Below are positions 10,649-19,954 of a stretch of 64,000 nucleotides of DNA, one piece after another; the stretch's first letter is position 1; the number at the start of each line of letters is the position of its first letter. Both the position numbers and the translations under genes were made by a program. Origin of the DNA: Aestuariivivens insulae (GTDB lineage Bacteria > Bacteroidota > Bacteroidia > Flavobacteriales > Flavobacteriaceae); the NCBI RefSeq assembly GCF_022662195.1, contig NZ_JAKMCS010000017.1:1-64000 (forward strand), in the 5' to 3' direction. Under the pieces are notes generated by a model. It worked only from the letters and a program-made list of their open reading frames with translations. It had not been told where the DNA came from and searched no databases.

Positions 10649-11116
10649 CTAATTAATAAGCTTATCAAAATACTTGTACAAATCACCTTTAGTGATTACG
10701 GCACCTTGTTCGATCATTTTAAACTTATCTAAATTTTTATCGTCGCTATAATCCTTATCGGCTTGAAAGAACTCTACATTATCATCCATTAAATGCTCTC
10801 GAAGCCACTGATACCCTTCCTTAGTGGTAATATCCACATCGTTTTTAACGTTTAAAACAATAGCACTCATTTTATCCTCTCTTAAATGGAACAAGTACAT
10901 ATGCTGTGCCGAGATATGTTCTAAAAATTCGGCCTGGTTTAAAACACCTTCCCAAATAAGGTCACTAAACACATCCAGCTCTGTTTCTGCCAATTCTGGT
11001 TTGTTCTGCTTTAAATTGTCCCACTCATCTGCTGTAATGGATTGGGTTGCTAAAAAATTAATGAACTCTTGGTGTAATTCTTCAAATTGTTCTTTGGTAA
11101 GTCTGGAATACTTCAT
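10649..11116 (-). CDS. Conserved small acidic protein, probably DUF6495 family
   Basis: 155 residues with no signal peptide or membrane segment, so probably cytoplasmic. The N-terminus 'MKYSRLTKEQFEELHQEFINFLA' and 'ITADEWDNLK' resemble a family of flavobacterial proteins of this length that I recall as DUF6495; the family name is from memory. Acidic overall, mostly helical by composition, no catalytic motif seen. Lies between the Oar-like receptor gene (terminated upstream at 11164-11202) and hisS, all on the same strand. Function unknown. Confidence 0.8.
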   Translation of the reverse strand: MKYSRLTKEQFEELHQEFINFLATQSITADEWDNLKQNKPELAETELDVFSDLIWEGVLNQAEFLEHISAQHMYLFHLREDKMSAIVLNVKNDVDITTKEGYQWLREHLMDDNVEFFQADKDYSDDKNLDKFKMIEQGAVITKGDLYKYFDKLIN

Positions 11117-11163
11117 GCCTTGTGTCTATTCTTGTCTTTTAACATACTGATGCAAATTATTAT

Positions 11164-11202
11164 AAAAAAAAAATGCGCCCTTACAATTAAGAGCGCAAAT
11201 TT
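11164..11202 (-). terminator. Terminator after Oar-like receptor gene
   Basis: 10-base arms (11174-11183 / 11188-11197) pair with one G-U wobble around a 4-base loop. On the minus strand they are followed by a long T run. It lies 26 bases past the receptor stop codon. Confidence 0.85.
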
Positions 11203-11223
11203 AATAATATTAAAACTAGCATT

Positions 11224-14200
11224 CTAGAAAATATAGCGTAAACCAAACTGTGCCTGCCATCTGGATGCCAAACCGGAGTCGTATACAAAGGTTTTGGTTA
11301 AATTTTCATTAAATGAATATGTTGGAACGCCATTGCCATCAACAGTCACCCCTATAGGCTGTACACTATTAGGTTGTTGAATAACACCCCAATCTGAATT
11401 GATTAAGTTCCCAATATTTAAAACATCCAAACTTAACTGAACCGTATTGGTTTTGTCTTTAGACACTTTAAAATTAAAATCCTGTAAAATTTTAATATCC
11501 CAACGTCCTCGCCATGGTGCCAATGCGCCGTAACGCTCGGCATACTTCCCACGACGACCGTTTAAATAATCGTCCTGTTGTATATAAGCCTCTAAAGCTG
11601 CTGCATCGCCAGTACCTTCAAACTGCATTTGGTTAATCTCGCTTGGTGTAGGGATATATATTAAATCGTTTAAACTGGAACCATCGCCATTTATATCTCC
11701 TCCATAGGTATAATTAAAGCGACCGCCCTGGGCATATTCAAAGAATGTGGATATGGTTGTGGCCAATTTATCATTCGCATAGGTCCATTTTTTAGTGGCA
11801 ACCCCAATAAACCTATGAGTATCTCCATATTTAGAAAAACCTAAGACATCATTATTAACGTTTCCAACTACCGGATTGCCGTTAAAGGCATCACTGGTAA
11901 TTTCTGCTTCTATAGAATTGACATCTTTTGCATTTAAATAGCTGTAGGCAAGCATGGCATACAAGCCTTTATCAAATGTTTTCTGCGCCTTAAAGGAGGC
12001 ATTCCAGATACGTCCTTTATCTGAGTTTGTAAACACATAAGGGCCATCACCTACAAAACCGTCAAAAGTTACCACATCATCTGGTTTATAAATAGGTCTA
12101 TTGTCTATGCCCTGTAATGTTCCTGAAGGTGGTAATACTCCCCAATGTTGTACATGAGGACCATTAATATCCTTAGTACAGGAAAGATCGGCTGTTAATA
12201 TCAGCCCATTTTCCAATCTTTTATCTACTCCTAAATTAGTACGCCACACTTGGGGGAATTGGTAATTTGGATCTACAGCTTGTAAGAAAAATGCATCTGG
12301 ATTTGCTATCTGGTTACCTAACCACACAAAAGGGAAACGTCCTGTAAACAACCCAGAACCGCCACGCAATTGAAATGTATCGTCTCCATTAACATCATAA
12401 TTAAAACCAACTCTAGGCGAAATTAGCCAATCGTTGTTGGGCATTTGTGTGTTATCAATTGTTACCCGTTGCCCTGTATTTGGATTGTAATAGGAAACAT
12501 CTGGTAGTACAAAACCTCTATCAATCACTTCTTGTGCTTTTTCAGCAGAGTCAAAGAACAATGGCTTATCTACTCGTATTCCATAGGTAAGTTTAAGCTT
12601 TTCCGTTATATTCCATTCGTCTTGCACATAAAATGCCAATTGACCAACATTTGTTTCTGCCAATGCCCAACCTCCTGGTGTTCCTTCTGGAACAGCATTA
12701 TTAGCTTCAAAGGTATCTTTAGGTGTATCAAAATCGTAAGCACTAGCATCAAAATCGGCTATATCTACACTGCCAAAGAGGTCAAAACCATAGCTTACTA
12801 AATTAAATGAGTTATCAAACTGAAATTTCTCAAATGAAAACCCAACAGTATAGGTATGGTCTCCTTTATAAAAATTCAGATTATCGGTAAACTGAAATAC
12901 TTTTTGATCCAACCTGTTGTGGACTGAAAAAGGCTCATGTCCGGCAATAATATAATTAGACCCGCCTTTTGTTATATTAATTGAAGGCGCTGGAACTGAA
13001 AAAGGGTTTCTAAAATCGTTAAAATGCGTATACCCTACCTGCAATTTATTTGAAGCACTTTCTGATAATGTTGAATTCAATTCTATTTGGACAGACCTTA
13101 GTTCATTATTAATTTCATAACCAGAATTTTGGAACTGCAATGTATTGGCATTAGGCCCCCTAAATGCTATAGCTGTTGGGTGTGCGGGCTTTTCTTTTGA
13201 CGCATTTAGAAAATTATAAATAATGGCTAAACGATTATTATCATTAATATTCCAATCTAGTTTAAAGATGCCTTTTGTTGATTCTGATGCATGTGTAAAC
13301 CCTTCGTATGCTCCTGGGTCATAACCAGCAGCCAATAATGCATCCCTCACAGCAATTAAATCGCTTTCTAAAACCCTGGATTCATTAACTGCTCCAGATC
13401 CTGTATTAGGCGTCCACCCATTAGTTCCAAGATCATCTCTTTCATCTCTTTCAAAATTTGCAAAAAAGAACAGCTTATTTTTAACTATGGGCCCTCCAAT
13501 ACTTAGGCCATACTGCGTTTGGTTTAGATCTGGTCTGGCAACTTCTTCTCCCTTAATTTTTTTTCCAGTCATTTTTTCATTTCGGGTAAAGCCATAAACC
13601 GTTCCTTTAAATTCGTTCGTACCACTTTTTGTAACGGCATTAACAGAAGCCCCAGTAAACCCAGACTGGGTCACATCATATGGCGCTGTAGTAACCTGTA
13701 TTTGGTCTATTGCATCTAACGAGATAGGCTGTGCCTCAGTTTGTCCTCCCGGAGTGGCCGCATCTAATCCAAACGGATTATTAAAAATGGCTCCGTCCAA
13801 TGAAAAGTTGTTAAATTGATCGTTTCTACCCCCAAAAGATCCTCCACTGGCGGTTGGCTCTATTCGGGTAAAATCTGCCTGGGACCTAGTTATGGTAGGT
13901 AGTCTAGTGATTTCTCTCCTTCCAACACTCGTTTCTGCCCCTGTTCTATCACTTCCAAAAGTTCCGGTTCCTCCAGTACCTTGAATAACCACAGCATCCA
14001 ATTGCTGACTTTCTTCCACCAATACAACATCTATATTTTGTGTTTTTCCCAATGTTAAATGCACATCATTAAACACTTGTTCTTGATATCCCACAAAACT
14101 AATAGTTATAGAGTATGGTCCCCCTACCCTTAAGTTTAGCAAATTAAATCTACCATCGATATTAGATGCCGCACCATACTTTGTTCCTGTTGGCGTATGT

Positions 14201-14337
14201 ATGGCTAAGACATTAGCACCTGGAAGTGGTTCTGAATTTTGGTCTGTAATAAGCCCTTTAATGTTTGATGTTGTTACTTGCGAAAAAGTAAGTAATACAA
14301 AAAAGGAAAAAAAAATAGAAAGGATAGCTTTTTTCAT
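11224..14337 (-). CDS. TonB-dependent receptor, Oar-like, with carboxypeptidase-regulatory-like N-domain
   Basis: 1037 residues. Signal peptide 1-19 ('ILSIFFSFFVLLTFSQ'). Residues about 24-110 form a CarboxypepD_reg-like beta domain ('IKGLITDQNSEPLPGANVLAI'). A plug domain follows ('GGRNDQFNNFSLDGAIFNNPFG', 'TQSGFTGASVNAVTKSGTNEFKG'), then a long outer-membrane barrel ending in aromatic 'FGLRYIF'. This arrangement is that of Oar/OmpA-related TonB receptors of Bacteroidota. Substrate not predictable: no SusD partner adjoins it, so it is not an obvious glycan locus. Single gene between two terminators. A TAAATTTG -7-like box (14397-14404, minus strand) sits on the upstream rplI terminator, without a clear -33 TTG. 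Confidence 0.93.
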   Translation of the reverse strand: MKKAILSIFFSFFVLLTFSQVTTSNIKGLITDQNSEPLPGANVLAIHTPTGTKYGAASNIDGRFNLLNLRVGGPYSITISFVGYQEQVFNDVHLTLGKTQNIDVVLVEESQQLDAVVIQGTGGTGTFGSDRTGAETSVGRREITRLPTITRSQADFTRIEPTASGGSFGGRNDQFNNFSLDGAIFNNPFGLDAATPGGQTEAQPISLDAIDQIQVTTAPYDVTQSGFTGASVNAVTKSGTNEFKGTVYGFTRNEKMTGKKIKGEEVARPDLNQTQYGLSIGGPIVKNKLFFFANFERDERDDLGTNGWTPNTGSGAVNESRVLESDLIAVRDALLAAGYDPGAYEGFTHASESTKGIFKLDWNINDNNRLAIIYNFLNASKEKPAHPTAIAFRGPNANTLQFQNSGYEINNELRSVQIELNSTLSESASNKLQVGYTHFNDFRNPFSVPAPSINITKGGSNYIIAGHEPFSVHNRLDQKVFQFTDNLNFYKGDHTYTVGFSFEKFQFDNSFNLVSYGFDLFGSVDIADFDASAYDFDTPKDTFEANNAVPEGTPGGWALAETNVGQLAFYVQDEWNITEKLKLTYGIRVDKPLFFDSAEKAQEVIDRGFVLPDVSYYNPNTGQRVTIDNTQMPNNDWLISPRVGFNYDVNGDDTFQLRGGSGLFTGRFPFVWLGNQIANPDAFFLQAVDPNYQFPQVWRTNLGVDKRLENGLILTADLSCTKDINGPHVQHWGVLPPSGTLQGIDNRPIYKPDDVVTFDGFVGDGPYVFTNSDKGRIWNASFKAQKTFDKGLYAMLAYSYLNAKDVNSIEAEITSDAFNGNPVVGNVNNDVLGFSKYGDTHRFIGVATKKWTYANDKLATTISTFFEYAQGGRFNYTYGGDINGDGSSLNDLIYIPTPSEINQMQFEGTGDAAALEAYIQQDDYLNGRRGKYAERYGALAPWRGRWDIKILQDFNFKVSKDKTNTVQLSLDVLNIGNLINSDWGVIQQPNSVQPIGVTVDGNGVPTYSFNENLTKTFVYDSGLASRWQAQFGLRYIF

Positions 14338-14403
14338 TTTAGCTGAGTTTTTGTTAATTGAGTTAGTTATTTATTATGCACGCATAAAAAGACTATCAAA
14401 TTT

Positions 14404-14436
14404 AATAAAAAAAAGGCTACCTTTTGGGTAGCCTTT
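14404..14436 (-). terminator. Terminator of the rpsF-rpsR-rplI operon
   Basis: Perfect 10-bp stem (AAAGGCTACC 14412-14421 / GGTAGCCTTT 14427-14436) with a 5-base loop, followed on the minus strand by a T run. It lies 26 bases beyond the rplI stop. Confidence 0.92.
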
Positions 14437-14461
14437 CTTAATAAAAACTTTATTTATAATC

Positions 14462-14914
14462 CTAGTTTGCCTGTGCAATAACTTCAAAAGGTAACTCTAC
14501 AGTCACTTCTCTATGTAAACGTACTATAGCGGTATATTTACCTAGACGTTTTACATTTCCACCAATCACATTGATGAATTTCTTGTCTATCTCATGCCCT
14601 TCTTTTTCTAAAGCAGCAGCAACATCAATATTATTTACAGAACCAAATAATTTATCTCCAGCACCAACTTTAGAAGTTATCTTAACCTCTAATGCTTTTA
14701 ATGCTTCAGCTATTTTATTGGCATCGTCAACAATTTTCTTTTCTTTAAAAGCTCTTTGCTTTAAGTTCTCTGCCAATACTTTTTTAGCAGATGGCGTCGC
14801 TAAAATTGCTTGCCCTTGAGGAATTAAATAATTTCTACCATAACCGTTCTTAACTGTTACAACATCGTCTTTAAATCCTAAGTTTTCAACGTCTTGTTTT
14901 AATATAAGTTCCAT
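14462..14914 (-). CDS. rplI: 50S ribosomal protein L9
   Basis: 150 residues, standard length. Binds 23S rRNA at the base of the L1 stalk. The N-terminal RNA-binding signature is plain: 'MELILKQDVENLGFKDDVVTVKNGYGRNYLIPQGQA' (broken here by nothing unusual), then the long connecting helix and a C-terminal domain with 'LFGSVNNIDVAAAL'. Third gene of the operon, 13 bases after rpsR. Confidence 0.98.
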   Translation of the reverse strand: MELILKQDVENLGFKDDVVTVKNGYGRNYLIPQGQAILATPSAKKVLAENLKQRAFKEKKIVDDANKIAEALKALEVKITSKVGAGDKLFGSVNNIDVAAALEKEGHEIDKKFINVIGGNVKRLGKYTAIVRLHREVTVELPFEVIAQAN

Positions 14915-14927
14915 TGTTATCGGTATT

Positions 14928-15224
14928 TTATTTTAATAAATCTGCTACGTAAGGCATTAAAGCCAAGTGACGTGCTCTTTTTACAGCTACAGATACCTTT
15001 CTTTGATACTTTAAAGAGGTTCCTGTTAAGCGACGTGGTAAAATTTTACCTTGCTCGTTTACAAACTTTAATAAGAAATCTGGATCTTTATAGTCTATGT
15101 ACTTAATACCAGACTTTTTAAAACGACAGTATTTCTTTTGTTTGTTGGTTTCTATATTAAGCGGAGTTAAATACCTGATTTCTCCGTCTTTTTTTCCTTT
15201 TGCTTGTTGATCTATTGACGACAT
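14928..15224 (-). CDS. rpsR: 30S ribosomal protein S18
   Basis: 98 residues. Partner of S6 on the 30S platform. Conserved '[18 protein letters not shown]', '[18 protein letters not shown]' and '[14 protein letters not shown]' are S18 hallmarks. The N-terminal extension ('[22 protein letters not shown]') is longer than in E. coli. Two bases separate it from rpsF. Confidence 0.98.
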   Translation of the reverse strand: MSSIDQQAKGKKDGEIRYLTPLNIETNKQKKYCRFKKSGIKYIDYKDPDFLLKFVNEQGKILPRRLTGTSLKYQRKVSVAVKRARHLALMPYVADLLK

Positions 15225-15226
15225 AA

Positions 15227-15565
15227 TTAAGCTTTTACTTTAAGTTTTTCTCTTCTTCTTTCTGCCCAAGCAACAGCATGCTTGTCCAGTTTAACGGTTA
15301 AGTAACGCATAAAACGCTCATCGCGCTTAAACTCCAATTCCAATTGGCCAATTACATCACCTGCCACAGTGTACTCAAACAAATGGTAAAAACCACTTTT
15401 CTTGTTTTGGATAGGGTAGGCTAATTTTTTTAGTCCCCAATCTTCTTTAGATACCATCTTAGCCCCTTTAGAAACAAGAAAATCTTCGTATTTCTTTACT
15501 GTTTCCTTTATCTGCTCATCAGATAAAACGGGATTTAAGATGAAAACAGTTTCATAATGATTCAT
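15227..15565 (-). CDS. rpsF: 30S ribosomal protein S6
   Basis: 112 residues from the ATG at 15565. An ORF start 11 codons further upstream exists, but '[16 protein letters not shown]' is the family N-terminus and the longer version would reach the likely promoter (15596-15626). S6 binds S18 and 16S rRNA in the platform. Conserved '[24 protein letters not shown]' and a basic tail are present. First gene of rpsF-rpsR-rplI; no ssb or priB between rpsF and rpsR, unlike many Proteobacteria and Firmicutes. Confidence 0.97.
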   Translation of the reverse strand: MNHYETVFILNPVLSDEQIKETVKKYEDFLVSKGAKMVSKEDWGLKKLAYPIQNKKSGFYHLFEYTVAGDVIGQLELEFKRDERFMRYLTVKLDKHAVAWAERRREKLKVKA

Positions 15566-15595
15566 AAAAATCTGATTTATTGTTAAAAATGGGTG

Positions 15596-15626
15596 CAAAA
15601 ATAACTAAATATTTCATATATTGCAA
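15596..15626 (-). promoter_or_regulatory. Promoter of the rpsF operon
   Basis: On the minus strand: TTG (15624-15626), 20-base spacer, TATTTTTG (15596-15603). This matches the Bacteroidota primary-sigma consensus TTG-N19/20-TAnnTTTG. It implies a leader of about 25 bases before the S6 ATG. Confidence 0.65.
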
Positions 15627-15700
15627 GTGTAACCCAACTTATTACGCAGCCTTTTTCAAATGTTAAAATTTTGTTAAATCAAGCATTTAATCGATGATTT

Positions 15701-15731
15701 TTGGTTTTTAACCGAATTTTTTGTACTATTG
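15701..15731 (+). promoter_or_regulatory. Probable promoter of the LytTR response regulator
   Basis: TTG (15701-15703), 20-base spacer, TACTATTG (15724-15731; one departure from TAnnTTTG). It points away from the rpsF promoter about 75 bases to the left. The leader would be about 25 bases. Confidence 0.5.
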
Positions 15732-15760
15732 TCGATACTTAACCGAAATATTAAAATGTT

Positions 15761-16456
15761 ATGACTTTAAACTGTGTAGTAGTAGACGACTCGGCAATAC
15801 AGCGTCTCTCGATAGTTAAATTGGTAGAGAACCACCCGTCTCTAAATTTAATTGCAGAGTATAGTAGTGCTCTAGAAACAAAGAATGGTTTAAATACGCA
15901 CCAAGTTGACCTTATCTTTTTAGATATTGAAATGCCTGTATTAAATGGGTTTGAACTTCTAGACGTATTAAATAACAAACCTCAAATTATTTTTGTAACC
16001 GGTAAAACCGAATATGCATTTAAAGCATTTAACTACGATGCTACCGATTACCTACATAAACCTATTACCAAGGAACGTTTCAACACTTCTGTTGAAAAAG
16101 CTCTTGAGCAACACAAACTAAAATTAGACTTTAACGAGGAAGATGGCGAACACATCTTTGTTAAGAGTAATCTTAAAAAACGTAAAGTTTACATTAAAGA
16201 TATTAAATGGATTGAAGCGCTTGGTGATTATGTAAAATTAGTTACCGAAGAGACAAGCCTGGTTGTTTTATCTACAATGAAAGCTTTTGAAAAAGAATTA
16301 CCAGAAAATAAGTTTTTAAGAATCCATAAATCTTATATCGTTAATCTGGACAAGATCGATCGATTCAATAGTAAAAATGTTGAAGTTGGTGCTTATGAGA
16401 TTCCTTTAAGCAGGAACAAAAAAACCCAACTGGTTGATGCCTTAAATAACATTTAG
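15761..16456 (+). CDS. LytTR-family response regulator
   Basis: 231 residues. REC domain (1-~120): acidic pair D9-D10, phospho-acceptor D55 in 'FLDIEMP', switch T80, and K100 in 'LHKP'. The C-terminal LytTR DNA-binding domain (about 135-231) contains 'WIEALGDYVKLVTEE' and 'FLRIHKSYIVNLDKID'. Expected to bind promoter DNA when phosphorylated by a LytS/YpdA-type histidine kinase. No kinase is encoded nearby, so it is an orphan here. Divergent from rpsF and convergent with priA, 25 bases apart. Confidence 0.93.
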   Translation: MTLNCVVVDDSAIQRLSIVKLVENHPSLNLIAEYSSALETKNGLNTHQVDLIFLDIEMPVLNGFELLDVLNNKPQIIFVTGKTEYAFKAFNYDATDYLHKPITKERFNTSVEKALEQHKLKLDFNEEDGEHIFVKSNLKKRKVYIKDIKWIEALGDYVKLVTEETSLVVLSTMKAFEKELPENKFLRIHKSYIVNLDKIDRFNSKNVEVGAYEIPLSRNKKTQLVDALNNI

Positions 16457-16481
16457 AGATTTTGAAATAATCTATCTCTCA

Positions 16482-18935
16482 CTAAAAGTTGTCAACATTT
16501 AAAATCGTTTTAACCGACCTAAATTCTTTAATACTGAAGAAGCTGTTATTTATTTTAATAATAGCTTCTTTTGTTTTTGATAAGGATTGCCCTTGAGGTA
16601 TTTTTATCAAAATGTTTTTATGGTACTGGTTCCTTATTCTTGAAATAGGTGGCGACTCGGGACCAAGAACATAATCTGCAAAAACTTGGCGCAACGATTT
16701 TGCCAACCAAATTGAAGCTTGCTCTACCCTATTAAAATCTTTATGCTTTAAGGTTATCTTTATCAATTTATAAATTGGCGGGTACTTAAAATTATATCTG
16801 TCGTTCAACTGCTCCTTAAACATATCTATATAATTGTTTGTAGAGACCTGTTGCAAAATATTATGATGAGGGTTATACGTTTGAATTAACACCTTGCCAC
16901 GCTCATTGGTACGCCCTGCTCTCCCAGCAACCTGCATCATTAACTGGAAGCTTCGTTCATGCGCCCTAAAATCGGGGAAATTTAGCATGGTATCTGCATT
17001 CATTACACCAACCAGCTTCACGTTTCTAAAATCCAAACCCTTAGTAAGCATTTGGGTGCCTACCAAAATATCAATTTCCTGCTGCTCTAAGGCCGTGATA
17101 ATCTTTTCGTACCCATATTTGCCACGCGTGGTATCCAAATCCATTCGGGCAACTTTATGGTTAGGAAACAATATTTTCACTTCCTCTTCAATCTGTTCGG
17201 TACCAAAACCCTTGGAGTCTATTTCTGAACTTCCGCAAGCTTCACAGTTTAAATGCATGACCGCATTATACCCGCAATAATGGCATCGCAATTGATTTCT
17301 ATATTGATGGTATGTTAAACTTACATCGCAATTAGGGCACTGTGGAGAATGCCCGCAAGTAATGCACTCCACTATGGGAGAAAAGCCCCTTCTATTTTGA
17401 AACAATATAATTTGATAACCTTCTTCCAGAGTTTCTGCCATAGTTTCAAGAAGCGTATCACTAAAATGTCCTTTCATACGCTTACGCTTATACTTATCTT
17501 TCAAGTCTACCAATTGAATATCTGGCATTAACACATTATTAAAGCGCTTGGCTATCTCGGCAAAACCATACTTGCCCTGTTTCACATTAAAAAAACTTTC
17601 CAAACTAGGCGTGGCTGACCCTAATAGGGTTTTTGTCTGATGCATACTAGCCACAACAATAGCTGTATCACGGGCATGATAACGCGGGGCGGGATCGAAT
17701 TGCTTGAAGGACTGTTCGTGTTCTTCGTCAATGATAATGAGTCCTAAATTACTAAACGGCAAAAACACCGACGACCTTGCCCCCACAACAATCTGGGCTT
17801 TTGCCACATTGTGCAACACATTATTCCAAACCTCAACACGCTCATTTGTAGTGTATTTTGAATGGTATACCGAAACACTCTCTCCAAAATAACGTTGTAG
17901 CCTACTAATAAGCTGGGTAGTCAACGCTATTTCAGGCAATAAATAAAGCACTTGCTTGCCTTGCGCTACAACATCTTCTATTAATTTTGAATAGACTTCT
18001 GTTTTGCCAGACGATGTAACTCCATGGAGCAATGTTACGTTATGGCTGGCAAACGATTTTTTTATTGCCTCCAATGCCTGGACTTGTTCTGCATTGAGCG
18101 TTTTTGTCTCCAATGCATCATTACCGGTATATTGAACCCTGTCGGTTTGAATATGATATTCCTCGAGAACCCCTTTATCTATTAAGGCCTTAATAATTGC
18201 TGACGATGCATTACTTTGGCTTGACAAATCTGCAACCTTAACCGGTTTTTTTGTTTTTGCCGCTATCGAAAACAAAGTCAGTACAACATCCTTTTGTTTA
18301 TGTGCCCGCCCTAAATCTTCCAATAAATTTTGCAGTGCTGCTTCTGAAGTATAATAACCATGCAACTTCACATAACGCACCAATTTAGGCTTATACTTTT
18401 CGTAAACCTCTTCCTCCAGATAAACGGCTTTCTTTTCTATTAACCTTTTAATGGTGGGTAGCACTTGTTTTTTGTCAAGTATCCCCATAACATCCTGAAT
18501 CTTTAAGGACGACTGGTGCTGCAAGGCTTCAAAAACCAAAAACTCATCATCTTCCAGCAGCGATTCATCAATAGCAGTGTCACTGGTCCTAGCTATGCTC
18601 GTCTCGCTCTCCAAAATAAAAGCACTCGGTAAAGCTGCTCGCATAACATCACCCAATGTACACATATAGTACGACGCTATCCATTGCCAAAGCTGTAACT
18701 GAAATTCATTTACCAAAGGCTTATCATCCAAAATTTGATGTATTTCCTTCGCCTCGTAAGCCGTTGGCCCCGTTTGATGGATATTGGAAACTATACCCGT
18801 ATAAATTTTAGATTTCCCAAATGGCACAGCCACCCGCATGCCCTTTTTAAGAAAATTAAATTCTGAAGCCGTAATGCTATAGGTAAACAGCTTTTGAAGC
18901 GGAACAGGAATGATAACATCTATAAAATAGCCCAT
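16482..18935 (-). CDS. priA: Primosomal protein N' (replication restart helicase)
   Basis: 817 residues. Reloads the replisome at stalled forks. An N-terminal DNA-binding domain is followed by a superfamily 2 helicase: Walker A 'GVTSSGKTEVY', DEEH box 'IIIDEEHEQSFKQ', and late motifs 'TQMLTKGLDFRNV' and 'QVAGRAGR'. Two zinc-binding CxxC pairs sit in the middle ('CITCGHSPQCPNCD', 'CHYCGY', 'CEACGSSEI'). All catalytic elements are present. Three bases downstream of the BrkB-family gene, so probably co-transcribed with it. Confidence 0.97.
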   Translation of the reverse strand: MGYFIDVIIPVPLQKLFTYSITASEFNFLKKGMRVAVPFGKSKIYTGIVSNIHQTGPTAYEAKEIHQILDDKPLVNEFQLQLWQWIASYYMCTLGDVMRAALPSAFILESETSIARTSDTAIDESLLEDDEFLVFEALQHQSSLKIQDVMGILDKKQVLPTIKRLIEKKAVYLEEEVYEKYKPKLVRYVKLHGYYTSEAALQNLLEDLGRAHKQKDVVLTLFSIAAKTKKPVKVADLSSQSNASSAIIKALIDKGVLEEYHIQTDRVQYTGNDALETKTLNAEQVQALEAIKKSFASHNVTLLHGVTSSGKTEVYSKLIEDVVAQGKQVLYLLPEIALTTQLISRLQRYFGESVSVYHSKYTTNERVEVWNNVLHNVAKAQIVVGARSSVFLPFSNLGLIIIDEEHEQSFKQFDPAPRYHARDTAIVVASMHQTKTLLGSATPSLESFFNVKQGKYGFAEIAKRFNNVLMPDIQLVDLKDKYKRKRMKGHFSDTLLETMAETLEEGYQIILFQNRRGFSPIVECITCGHSPQCPNCDVSLTYHQYRNQLRCHYCGYNAVMHLNCEACGSSEIDSKGFGTEQIEEEVKILFPNHKVARMDLDTTRGKYGYEKIITALEQQEIDILVGTQMLTKGLDFRNVKLVGVMNADTMLNFPDFRAHERSFQLMMQVAGRAGRTNERGKVLIQTYNPHHNILQQVSTNNYIDMFKEQLNDRYNFKYPPIYKLIKITLKHKDFNRVEQASIWLAKSLRQVFADYVLGPESPPISRIRNQYHKNILIKIPQGQSLSKTKEAIIKINNSFFSIKEFRSVKTILNVDNF

Positions 18936-18938
18936 AAC

Positions 18939-19877
18939 CTATCTTCTTTTGCGAAGTGTATTTAAAGACACATTAAGTTCATAGCCCAACAATAAAATAT
19001 TAGCATTGAGCCATAAATAAAATAGCAGGATTAACAACGCCCCAATAGATCCATACAATTTATTATACTGACCAAAATTTTCAATGTAAATACCAAACAG
19101 GTAAGACGTTAAAATAATGAGTAGGGTGGTAAACAAAGCCCCTATTGAAAAAAATTTAGACTCTTTTCCTTCCCTTGTACCAAAATAATATAATGTGGCG
19201 GTAGCCATATAAACCATGACAACGAAAAACACATACTTAGCGATACCGTACCAAAACACAGTGTCTGGCTCTACATAGCCTGTACTATTTAGCGCATCTA
19301 CCAATTCTTGTACTACATAAATTTGAAAATATCCCAAAACCACAATGGTAATAATAAGTAAGAAGGCCAATATTAAAGCAATACCCAAAGCATACAAATA
19401 CTGCTTAAACACATTTCTGGTTAATTGTTCATGATAGGAGTTTTCGAATCCAGAAAAAATAGCATTTACCCCATTAGCCATTAAAGCGATGGACAACACA
19501 AAAACCGAAGACAACAATCCGCCCCGTTTGGAGTTTTCAATATTTTTAAAGATGTTATCGAAGAAAAAATCGGAAGTGCTAGGTGGCAAAAACGAGGTTA
19601 AAAAATTCATGAAGTCCTCTTGAAAACTATCTATAGGAATTTCTGGAATAACAATTATAACAAACAACAAAAAAGGAAACAATGCTGTAAAGAAACTAAA
19701 TGCAATGGCACTGGCCCGTGTTGTTAAAGCCCCTTTTACTATTCCTGTTATGTACAGTTCAAGCAAATCGTAAAAAGACAATCCTTCAAGACCCGGTAGT
19801 TTTATTTGCTTAAAAAAGCGAACCAAAACATTTAACACAGGAATTTTATCAAGATTATCTTCTATAGGCTTAGTCAT
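18939..19877 (-). CDS. YihY/BrkB-family inner-membrane protein
   Basis: 312 residues with about six hydrophobic helices, typical of the YihY/BrkB family. Family marks: 'ASAIAFSFFTALFPFLLFVI' near residue 60 and 'YGSIGALLILLFYLWLNANILLLGYELN' near the end. Once called RNase BN, but that activity was reassigned to another protein, so the true role is unsettled (membrane transport or envelope function suggested). Immediately upstream of priA on the same strand. Confidence 0.9.
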   Translation of the reverse strand: MTKPIEDNLDKIPVLNVLVRFFKQIKLPGLEGLSFYDLLELYITGIVKGALTTRASAIAFSFFTALFPFLLFVIIVIPEIPIDSFQEDFMNFLTSFLPPSTSDFFFDNIFKNIENSKRGGLLSSVFVLSIALMANGVNAIFSGFENSYHEQLTRNVFKQYLYALGIALILAFLLIITIVVLGYFQIYVVQELVDALNSTGYVEPDTVFWYGIAKYVFFVVMVYMATATLYYFGTREGKESKFFSIGALFTTLLIILTSYLFGIYIENFGQYNKLYGSIGALLILLFYLWLNANILLLGYELNVSLNTLRKRR

Positions 19878-19954
19878 TAAAATACTATTTGTTTTGGCTA
19901 AATTTATATATGCAATTTATACAAAAAACAACCAACAAATGCTTCAACGAACAA

